The position numbers were made by a program, and so were the translations under genes. A stretch of DNA of 64,000 nt from Asterochloris sp. CNOR1. Lineage: Eukaryota; Chlorophyta; Trebouxiophyceae; Trebouxiales; Trebouxiaceae. This document shows, one piece after another, positions 10,512-19,783 of this stretch. The notes under the pieces were generated by a model. It did not search any database and had not been told where the DNA came from. It saw only the letters and a list, made by a program, of their open reading frames with translations. Numbering within the stretch: the stretch's first letter is position 1; the number at the start of each line of letters is the position of its first letter. The stretch lies in assembly GCA_963969365.1 (NCBI GenBank), contig OZ017762.1, positions 1,426,001 through 1,490,000 of the forward strand. Direction: 5' to 3'.

Positions 10512-12356
10512 TCAACGCCCTGCTGCTACTGCAGTGCTGGGAGCCTTGCTGTTCTTGCCACCCTTTGCCAGCTGACCAGCCAGAGCTGCTGGGCTGGTGC
10601 TGTTGCTGGTCACGCAGAAGATGCCAGGAGAGCCAGAGGAGCTGCTTGCAATGGCATTGTTCAGGTCATCAGGGGCCTGCAGTGCAGCGGTGCAGGACTG
10701 CTGTCCCACAGGTGTCAAGAACATCTGCAGGTGTTTTGAATTCCTCAAAACAACCTGGCAAACAGCAAGCCCACTGCCACCTGTCAAAGATGACTGGCAG
10801 CAATGACAAAGAGGACTGTGCTGCCGTCAAGTGCAGCCATGTAAAGCTTTTAGGAGCCACACATTCTCCCAGCAGTTGGCCCTGAGAGCCTGGCAACCAG
10901 TTCACGATTCAGCGCACAGGTTGCTGTCTGACGGTGTGACTTATAGCAGAATGCGTGAAAGACATATGCAAACCTTTCCAGCAAGGGGCCCCGTGAGGTC
11001 AGCAGCCACAACGGTGCCATTGTTGGTCAGGCCGTCAAAGAGGCCATTGGGGCTGACAGCAGCACCACTGTACAGAGTGATGATGCTGGCGCCAGTCGGA
11101 GAGCCCTGCATGGCATCAACAGTACAGCACGCCATTGGTATAGCAATGATGCAGGTGCTGTGCATAAAGGAACAGTGGGTGGGTATGGCCCAGCAGATGC
11201 GTCATGCTGTCTGTCAGTGCAGCAGCGTATATTCGAAAGGACGCAGACAGAGGTTCAAGCGACTCAGCAACCTCAACAGACTGACTGTCACAGCCGCCTT
11301 TGCTGCATGGTGAGTAAACTGCAGATGGCCCCTCAAAGTGAGAGGACTGCCACTGCAACGTCACCAAGCTGCCCCACAGTAGGTACCACCTCATTCACAG
11401 CAACTCAGTCAGCCCATCAGCTGCAGGATGCACATTCCCACGTAGACATGTCACCTCAGCAGGCCAAACGTTGCTCAGACGTGCCTACATGTGCTGTAGG
11501 AGGCACTTGAGGTCGACTTCTTGAAACAGCTGGTTCAACGCCAGCTGGCCGTCACCTGATGCAGGGAGACTCTGGTGGCCACCTCTGTCCAAACAGCTGC
11601 CTGCCTCTCAGCAGGTCCCCACTGCCCTCACCTGCTGCAAGGCGAGCTGGAGGGCATGCGTCACAAATGCTGGCCCTTTCTACAAGTGCTGGCCCTCACC
11701 TGGTTCAGGGAGATTCCAGTGGTCTGGGTCTGCCCAAATAGGTACACCTTGACCCTGAGCTTGTCCTTGGATTGGCTCCATTTCACGCTGCAGTTGCCTG
11801 AGCCCCCAGCATTGGAGCCAGGCAGGCCTGCCCCTAGGGGCACCAGAGCTGCGCTGTACTTGTCCTTGCCATTCTTGAGCAGTCGCCTGCCGAGCACACA
11901 TTCCGTTCAGCCAGAGGCAGCCTGGCTCATGTGTGCCTCGAAGATCTCACAGCCTTTGCTTGCGCCAAATAGAGGTGGTGTGAGCGCACAGACAGGTAAG
12001 CACACTGTCTTGTGCCATCTTAAACTGCTCAACAGCCTCAGCTATGGGCCAATGTGGGCCAGCTGCCCAACGGTAGGGGTGATTGCCATTCATATGCAGA
12101 GGCGCCATTGCTTATGAATCTAGATTCGCCAGGTTGCTGTGCAGAGGGCGTCCTTCCGCCAAGTGAAGTCATGCCAAACTGAACTCACGCCCATCCTGAC
12201 GCCTTCCAAGTAGCACAGAGTGCCTCATGCAGGTGTGCTCTACACTTGGGCACAGCACAGCGCAAGCCTGCCTCACCTGCCAGATGTCTGGTTTGCCATG
12301 GCAGACATGGCCAGAACTGCAAGTGTGAGGCACATCACTGTCCTGCAGGTAGTCAT
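10512..12356 (-). CDS. Secreted CHRD-domain protein, tandem copy 1
   Basis: Four exons close in phase: 12,356-12,277, 11,886-11,700, 11,105-10,974 and 10,676-10,512, giving about 187 residues. Exon 1 is a signal peptide (CRTVMCLTLAVLAMSAMA), followed across the junction by SGRRLLK. Exons 2-4 form one CHRD domain (named after chordin): YSAALVPLG, KDKLRVKVYLFGQ, IITLYSGAAVSPNGLFDG, VVAADLTGPLAGK and the closing GIFCVTSNST...AALAGQL. CHRD domains are beta-rich extracellular modules; in algae and bacteria they occur in secreted or wall proteins of unknown role. The usual HIHxG segment is shortened to GSPTGAS, so a further small exon may have been missed. The copy-2 gene has the same exon structure. 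Confidence 0.87.
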
Positions 12357-12846
12357 GATGAGCTGTGTGCCAGGCTTTGGTTGCTGCCTGAGATGCCAAC
12401 AGCGGTTTCAGAGCAAGGCTAGAGATGCCTTCATTAGGAAATCTGACAAGCCACTCCAAGAAACTTTACAGCTGGGGGTTTTAAGTTTTTCAGTGATGTG
12501 ACTTCTGTCAAACCTTAGCCTCGTTGTTTCTGTACAACAGTCCCCATCCCATCCTATCAGCATTTCCTGTTCAGCAGGTAGCCAGACCATGTCTGAGGTA
12601 GCCAGACCACTTACCCAGCAGGCTTGTATTCTCAGAGCAGCTTTCATGCCTTCAAAATCTCAGAGCACAACTGTACAATTAATTAATGGCATGGCAGTTG
12701 CCAGCATATCTCCTCCCCTGGATGCAGCTGTCCTGGCTTGTACCTTGAAAGCTTTGAAGAGGTGGCCAGCCTCCAATATGCCGCTGGTGATCAAGTGACG
12801 ATGCAGATGTCTCAGGCCATAACAAGTGTCGACCCTGTTGAGTACT

Positions 12847-14675
12847 TCAGTGCCCTGCTGCCGCGGTGCTGCTTGGGGGCGCCTTGCCAGTCTTGCCACC
12901 CTTTGCCAGCTGACCACTGAGCGCTGCCGGGCTGCTGCTGGTGCTGGTCACACAGAAAATGCCCAGAGAGCCAGTGGAGTTCTTTGCAATGGCCTTATGC
13001 AGGTCATCAGGGGCCTGCAGGGCAGCAATGTAGGACTGCGAAGACAACACGTGTCAGTGTCAAGAACATTTGCAGGTGTTTTGAGTCCCTCAAAACAGCC
13101 TGGCAAACAGCAATTGCAAGCCCGGTGCCACCTGTCGAAGATGATGGCAGCAATGACAAAGAGAGGTGTGCTGCCCTCGATGATTGCGGCAATGACAAAG
13201 AGGGGTGTGCTGCCGTCAAGTGCAGCCATGTAGTAAGGTTTCAGGCGGCAGACCTTCCCCCAGCGGTCGGCCCTGACAGCCTGGCAACCAGCAAAGTGCC
13301 AAGAGCACCGGTGCTGCCTGACAGTGTGGTTACAGCAGACTGCGCGAAAGACACATGCGCACCTTTCCAGCAAGGGGTCCCTTGAGGTCAGCAGCCACGA
13401 TGGTGCCATTGTTGGCGAGGCCGTCAAAGAGGCCATTGGGGCTGACAGCAGCACCACTGTACAGAGTGATGATGTTGGCGCCAGTTGGAGAGCCCTGCAT
13501 GGCATCCACAATCCAGCAGGCCGATAGCAATGGTGCAGGTGCTGTGTATGAGCCACAGTGGGTAGCGGCCAAGCAGGTGCGTCAAGCTGTCTGTCAGCGC
13601 AGCAGCATATGTTCAGAAGGGTGCAGACAGAAGCTTAAGCGACTCGGCAACCTTGAAAGACTGTCACAGCCACACACCTCTGCTGCACTGGGAAGCATTG
13701 CACGCGGCCCCGCACAGCGGCTGGACCGCCACTGCAACATCACCAAGCTTCCCCACGCAAGGTAAGTGCCTCGTTGACAGCAACTCAGGCAGCCCATAAG
13801 CTGCAGGTCACACGCTGTGTCACACCCCAGCAGGCCCAGCTGCCCACATGTGCTGCTGGAGGCACTTCAACTCAGCACCTTAACAGAGCTGGCTCAACGC
13901 CAGCGGCGCCAGCACCCGATGCAGGGAGACTCTGGTGACCATCTCTGTCCAGACGGTTGCCTACCTCCCAGCAGGTTCAGCTGCCCTCACCTGCTGCAAG
14001 GCCCGCACCACAGTTGCTGGCACTCACCTGTTTCAGAGAGATCCCGGTGGTCTGGGTCTGCCCAGACAGGTACACCTTGACCTTCAGCTTGTCCCTGGAC
14101 AGGTTCAACATCACGCTGCAGTTGCCTGAACCCCCAGCATTGGAGCCAGGCGGGGGCGCCAGAGCTGTGCTGTACACGTATATGTCCTTGCCATACTTGA
14201 GCAGTTGCCTGCAGACCATAGAATCATTCAGCCAGAACCAGCATGGCTCGTTTGTGCCTCACAGACCTCACTCTGTGAACCTCAAACACCGTAGCTTGCA
14301 CCTAACCGAGGGCGACAGATAGATAAGTCAACTGTCTTGTGCCACTCAACAGCCTCAGCCATGGGCCAATCTGGGTCAGGTGCTCAAAGGTAGTGGTGAT
14401 AGCCATCCACAAGCAGGGGCACCACCGCCATTGATTTAGCCAGGCTGCACCAGGTGGAGTCATGGCATGACTTCACCTGCCGGAAGGTGAAGTCATGCCA
14501 AATGGAACTCACTTCTGCTCTGATGCCTTCCAAGCAGCATGGAGTGCCTCATGCAGGTGTGCTGTTCACTTGAGCACAGCACAAGCCTGCCTCACCTGCA
14601 AGATGTCTGGTCTGCCGCTGCAGACATGGCCAGAACTGCAAGTGTGATGCACAGCATTGTCCTGCTGGGAGTCAT
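12847..14675 (-). CDS. Secreted CHRD-domain protein, tandem copy 2
   Basis: Exons 14,675-14,596, 14,208-14,028, 13,494-13,363 and 13,014-12,847 close in phase to about 186 residues. Signal peptide RTMLCITLAVLAMSAAA, then a single CHRD domain: KDKLKVKVYLSGQTQTTGI, NIITLYSGAAVSPNGLFDG, IVAADLKGPLAGK, GIFCVTSTSSSP and ALSGQL. Every splice junction and the stop correspond to copy 1, and the frame is intact in both, so both genes appear to be under selection. Differences gather in exon 2 (ALAPPPGSNAGG here against ALVPLGAGLPGSNAGG in copy 1) and in the Ser/Thr-rich tail before the stop. Confidence 0.87.
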
Positions 14676-14790
14676 GATGAGCTGTGCATCAGGCTCCTGT
14701 TGCTGCCTGAGACTGCAGAAAGTATAAGGCAAGGGTAGTGATACCCTCAGGGAATATGACAAGCCCCTCCAAGAAAGTTACAGCCCAGGT

Positions 14791-15690
14791 CAAGCGTCTC
14801 AGCAATGTGCCAAGTGTCTGACAAGCAGGAGACTGGACAAGCCAGCCGCCTCTCCCCTGTTGCAGCCTGACTGACAGGATGCTGTAGCTGACATCCTGAC
14901 AAGTCATTGCACCTTGCCGATCATCTGCAAATGTCTGATAAGCAGAGGGGCCCACGGTTGGTGCCTCACATGGCCAACAGCCGCCTGGCCTTGCACACTT
15001 GATGGAATGCCATGGTCTTACAGGTAGATGACACAGCAAGTAGAGCACAGTCTGCGACAAGCTTGCTTAGCCTGTGACATCTGCGCTGAAGACAGCAAAA
15101 TGTCATCTTGGGCTAGCGCTTGCCGGCAGCAAGCATGCCCTTCAGCACATCAAAGTGCTGCCAGCCAACTCTTGTTCTGCCGGGGTCATCGGGATGCAAG
15201 CTCGCGCTCAGGCGAGCTGCAGCGTTTGTGACAGAAGTCCTGTGCATCACAGTGGCTGACAGGGGGCTGCTCTCTTGCTGCTGCCAAGGACGCTATGCTT
15301 GTTGAACAGCCTGCAGCAGGCGAGCTGCTACATCTCAGAAAGGCACACCGCCCTGCATCCAAGCAGCAACGCCTACCAGAGAAGCCAATGCCTGAAGTGC
15401 AGCTCATACAGGTGTACACAGCGACAGGAAACAACAGCAGGCCCCGAAGCTTCCTCATAGGCCAGCCTAGTGTTCCTGTCAGGGAGCTCTGCAGACAGGT
15501 GAACAGCGCCATGGTTCGACCCCAAAGGTCACGTTCCAAGCTGCAGCACCTCACAAAGAGTCGGCGTGTTTCAAGGTGTACATCCTTGCCAAGGTTGCCT
15601 CCCCTTAGCCCCTCTTCACAGAGGGGCAATCTGCCCCAAGAAGGCCTGAGCGTTTTACTGGGCCCAGCCTCACCTGCTGCGGGGAGCGTC
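14791..15690. other. No recognised gene
   Basis: Between the second CHRD gene and the 3' end of PEX4. Open frames on either strand look like chance; part is probably the PEX4 3' UTR. Confidence 0.5.
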
Positions 15691-15696
15691 CTCTCC

Positions 15697-16899
15697 TCAC
15701 GCTTTGCACGCGTACTCCAAAGTGTACATCTTGGCCAGGGAGTTGTATCCCCGCTGGTCCCCGGCCCGCAGCAGGTTCCCCGCGTCGCAGTTGAGGGGGC
15801 TGTCTGGGGCGGAGTCGCTCATGAGCGCCACTATGGCTTGGCACACAGACTGCAGCGTCCAGGCGGGGCTCCACGCGTTCTTCAGGATGTCCAAGCAGAT
15901 CTCCCCCGTCTGCAGGCAGACCATCTCACATCAACTCCTGCGTGTACACTTGAGTTGAGGGCCTCAGGCTCATGCAAGCTGCCTGGAAGTAGCCAGGCTA
16001 CGCTGACCCAGCAGGCACATGCACACCACATGCAAGCTTGGCAAGTATGTGCTGTGGTGACTCCTGCCGCCAGGCAGGCAGGCATGCAAAGAGCAGCACA
16101 ACAAGCCAGCACCACACCGGTGCACAGATTGAAGGCGTCAAGGCCTGTGTGCTAGGCAAGCCCTGCAGTGACAGCAAAGAGCCTGTGCACTGCGAGGCAA
16201 GGCCTGGGTCAGGCGGGCTGTGCAGAAGCTGCCACACAGTCTGAATTGGCCACACCTTAAAGTGGATGTTGGGGTGGAAAATCTTGGTGGTATACCGAAT
16301 GTTAGGTGGCACCAGGGGGTAGGCCTCAGGAACGCTGATCGCCAGCTCAAAGGTGCCTGACTCAAAGGGGGTGCCTGCGGGGCCCTGCCAGCCATTGCAG
16401 CCAATACGCGAGGTGAGCATTAGTGTTACTATGACAGACGGAACGTCACTGATGGCCGAAGCCACAAGTGGGGCAGCCTCTGCAGCTGGGCTGGCCACAG
16501 CCTGCCCGTCCACAGCACTGGGCAGCATCCTGCCTGCCAGCCACTTCAAGCCCCTCCCCCCTACATTCTTCAGCTACGGTGCAGGACATCGTGCTGGCTC
16601 ACTAGCCCTGCTGACCTGCAGGAGGCCCTTCCAGACATAGATGTTGGACTCGTCTGGCATCAGTGTGATGCCTGTGTCATTCTTGGGGTTGCGGGACATC
16701 TCCTTAAATTCCTGCACAGGGCAGCATCGGAGCATCTATACGACAGGCAGGAGGCAAAGAACACAACAACAGGCCTGAGAAATGATGGCCCTTGAAATGG
16801 ATCCTGCAAGCCATCTGCGTCAGCTTGCTGGAGACAGCAATGGGGCGAACACTACTAAGCTTCAAGCTTTACCTTGAAGAGCCTGATTCTGGCTGTCAT
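15697..16899 (-). CDS. PEX4: Peroxisomal ubiquitin-conjugating enzyme E2 (PEX4-type)
   Basis: Four exons close exactly: 16,899-16,873, 16,711-16,616, 16,384-16,256 and 15,909-15,697, giving 154 residues, close to the 157 of Arabidopsis PEX4/UBC21. The protein starts MTARIRLFKEFKEMSRNP and carries the E2 core: GPAGTPFESGTFELAISVP, YPLVPPNIRYTTKIFHPNIH and TGEICLDILKNAWSPAWTLQ with the active-site Cys in EICL. The segment PDSPLNCDAGNLLRAGD is characteristic of the plant PEX4 branch. PEX4 mono-ubiquitinates the PTS1 receptor PEX5 at the peroxisome membrane, anchored by PEX22, so that the receptor can be recycled. It has no membrane segment, as expected. Confidence 0.95.
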
Positions 16900-16999
16900 G
16901 CTGCTGCTCTCCTCTCGTGTGTTGCTCTGCTGTCTCTCGAAGCCCAGCTTGATTACCCAGAGTCCCACTTCTTAGTCACGAGTGCTTACTTGACCAGCC
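16900..16999. promoter_or_regulatory. Divergent intergenic region between PEX4 and the anticodon-binding-domain gene
   Basis: Only 100 bp separate the two start codons, which point away from each other, so the promoters must overlap or be shared, or each 5' UTR is very short. I see no TATA box. Inferred from gene positions only. Confidence 0.5.
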
Positions 17000-19756
17000 A
17001 TGGACACCCAGCAGCCTCAAAGCGGCAGCAGGAAGCGGAAGAGAAGGTCTGATGCAGTGGCATTTACAATGTTGCTGGGCAGCATGTTGAATGTCCAAGT
17101 GGCGGACAATGTGACCAACACAAGATGCGACTGCAGGGGCAAAGTAGATGCTCAGGACCTCAGCCGTGAGGAACAGGCCAGGCGCCAGAAGCAGCGGGAG
17201 CTCAGGGTGAGCTGCCGCCTCAGCTGCCCCCTGAGGGGATAGCATCGCCTTTGCAGAAGAGGCCTTTGTGCACTGTGAGCTGCTGCTCTGTCAGTTGTTG
17301 GGGAACACCGCCAGCAACCCCAGCGCCTGCCTGTGCAGCGTGCATTATCAGCTGCCGCCTCGGGTCCTGACAAGCAAGAGCTCTGTGCCTGGTTCAATGT
17401 CAGGGACTGGCCATGGACCCACCCTCAGAGCATCAGCTCTGAGCTTTCATTTAAGTGCAAGGGTGCAGCATGTGCTTGCCACCAACCTGCGGCAGACGTC
17501 TGCTCCATCAGCCGCCTGATCACTTCTTCACCGGTGCCAAGCTGGCTCCCAGAAGCAGACACAATGATCACATCAGCTCTGCCCTAGCACAATCTGCAGA
17601 AGCTTGCTCAGAAGGTAAGCATCGTGGGCGGGCAGGCCCTCAACTGCGCCAGCACCTGGCATTCAAGTCAAAAGCCCAAGCACAGCCTGCACCTTTCGGC
17701 ACCTCCTGGTCTGCAGGAACTTGCGCTGAAGCTGAAGGCCAGTGGCAAGGTGTACAAGCCCAAAAAGAGAGTGAAAGCCAAGGCAGTCAGTGGGGCTGGC
17801 GCTCCTGCTGGGGCCACAGGCCTGGCCAAGGCACATCGGGGCGTTCAGAACACAAGACCGGGCAGCAGGCCCCAGGACGTTGGGTTTGAGGGGAAGGAGG
17901 AGACTGGGACAAGGCCAGACAAGCCGCCTCAGGTCAGATTGGGACATCCTGCACCGTGACTCGTGTGCTACAGGTGGCACTTGCATGATGTTACCTGGGC
18001 CAGCAAGCAGGAGACAGAGTGTAAGCAGCCTGTGAGAGAAGGGAGGAGACCAAGTAGAGGACAACATGGTTGTAACATGTACGTCAGCAGTATGTCGAGC
18101 AGCATGGTCCTGCCAGCAATTGGATCCCCTTTCTGCTCCTGCTCAGCGGTCCAGACAAACAGTGAGATTCAGCATTCGCAGCATGCCTCTTGTTGCACCT
18201 GTCGCGAGCAGAGGCGCTCCAGCATGTGGGGTATGAAGGCAGGCGTCCTTCAGCTACACCGCCAGCTACAGAAAGGAAGCTCACATTGTACAGGTTGTGG
18301 AAGGACCTGGCACTCCTCTTACACGCTTCAAACCATCCCAAAGGCTGTGAGGGATCAGCTAACAGCGTACAGTAGGCAGCCAGAAATGCATGCTCTTTCA
18401 GTGCCGGCTGGGGCGCTGTGTGTTGTCAGCACAAAATCTTCTCTTTGTACCCAAGTTTGCCACCGTCAGCAGTCTGCAATAGCGCAGTGCAGGCGCCAGC
18501 AGGGGCGGGCACACAGTGCGTTTGCTGACAGGCTTCCAACAGGTATTCTGGCTGTGCAGGTGTCTGCCCTGCCTACCTCCTCAGAGACAGCTTCCAGAAC
18601 ACGTGCGATACTGGACTGCCAAGCCCTGCTAGTGCCTGTGCAGGTGATTGTGGTCCCGATCTTCTGGAACAAGAAAGCCGACGAGAAGAAAGCTGTCATT
18701 GATGCAGCAGAGGAGGTGGCTCAGCAGCTGCAGGCTGCTGGAGTGGAGGCAGCTCTGGACACCACCAATGTCCTGGCCCCAGGGCAGAAATACAAGTACT
18801 GGTGAGTTTGTTGTCATTGTTTCAGGCACTGGCTGCTGCATCTCTGGACAGAGGCTCGTCTTGAGCCCTTTAGGCTTGAGCAGCGGTCATTCTCCCTGCT
18901 GGAGGCCTTTTGAGCGGCTGGTGTGTGGGATATTACTGATGTGCTTTAAAGTGGATGCAGTGCTGAATGCCAACAACGCGCTGGCACTGGCAAAAGGGAG
19001 AAATCAGTCACCAGCACCATCACCAACCGCCTGTACGAAGCCGTTACATTGGCTCAGCCTTGTAAGATATGTTACTTTCCTGCTGCAGGGAGGATCAGGG
19101 AGTTAAGGTCAGGGTCGAGCTGGGACCAAGGGACGCCCAAGCCCGCAAGGCCTGCCTGGCTCTCTGCAAGAAGCCCGGGGAGGTGGCAGACAAGTCCTTC
19201 CTGCAGGTAGGTAAAAACGCTTCAGGCTTTGCTGCTTGCCTGTGGGCGGCTCTAGATTGGCTCCTGCCCGGCACTGCTGCAGGCAGCAGGTGTGTCTGCA
19301 AAGGTGACACGCAACCAGTGCAGCATACCTGACACGCTGTTCACTGTACCTGTTCCACCCCAGCAGGTGGGCGCCCCACTGACAAGCGCCGTTCAGCAAG
19401 CCTTAGGCCAACAGCCTCTGAACAAAATTAGTTTTGACAGTCAGGATGTTGCACCCCAAGCTGCTGGTGGAGATGATGCACCTGCTCAGGAGCAGCCTGC
19501 TGCTGCTGGCAAGAAAGCAAAGCCAGCCATATCAGAGCCTGAAGGGAAGCAGAGCAAGCAGCAGGTACTCACCCCCCACCAGCCAGCAGCCACAAAGGGT
19601 GGAGATGACTTAGATGACTTCCAACTGGACACACCTGAGGAGAATCCCAAGCAGAGCAGGAAGAAGCCAAAAAAGCATTGCGCAATTGGCCCCTCTGCAC
19701 CAGTGCCTGACAAGCAGACTCGAATGAGAAAACAGCCTAAACTTGCATCCTTCTGA
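17000..19756 (+). CDS. Protein with ProRS-type anticodon-binding (HGTP) domain; middle part unresolved
   Basis: N-terminal exons close in phase: 17,000-17,046, 17,137-17,206, a 15-nt micro-exon 17,600-17,614 (KLAQK) and 17,717-17,932. They encode a basic, nuclear-signal-like start (SGSRKRKRR), a charged helix (LSREEQARRQKQRELR) and KLKASGKVYKPKKRVKAKA. The C-terminal exons 18,644-18,801, 19,089-19,206 and 19,367-19,756 also close: VIVVPIFWNKKADEKKAV, LQAAGVEAALDTTNVLAPGQ and VKVRVELGPRDA match the anticodon-binding domain of prolyl-tRNA synthetases (compare VRVEIGPRD). A Lys/Asp-rich tail follows. No class II catalytic motifs were seen. One or more exons between 17,933 and 18,643 are unplaced; 18,196-18,350 (YRLWKDLALLLHASNHPKG in one frame) is a candidate. 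The function is not known to me. Confidence 0.72.
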
Positions 19757-19783
19757 TGCTTGGGTTCCAATGAATGCTGAACC

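Larger units (their letters stand above)
10128..14790. repeat. Tandem segmental duplication, unit about 2.35 kb
   Basis: Copy 1 (about 10,128-12,500) and copy 2 (about 12,497-14,790) each carry one complete CHRD gene plus flanks. Matched points are spaced 2,319 (start codons), 2,335 (stop codons) and 2,369 bases (left edge). The left edge of copy 1 falls in the last codons of the U-box gene: ACTTTTGTCCAAGCTTAGC at about 10,131 matches ACTTCTGTCAAACCTTAGC at about 12,500, so copy 2 carries a remnant of the U-box gene end. Confidence 0.88.

Noticed and set aside
15295-16155. 286-codon plus-strand open frame
   Set aside because: Antisense to the PEX4 3' exon; no family likeness, while the minus strand gives a complete E2 enzyme.
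17963-18805. Single 280-codon plus-strand open frame leading into the anticodon-binding domain
   Set aside because: Its first two thirds look non-coding and a good acceptor (GTGCAG at 18,643) opens the conserved domain; only the last part is kept as an exon, though retention cannot be excluded.
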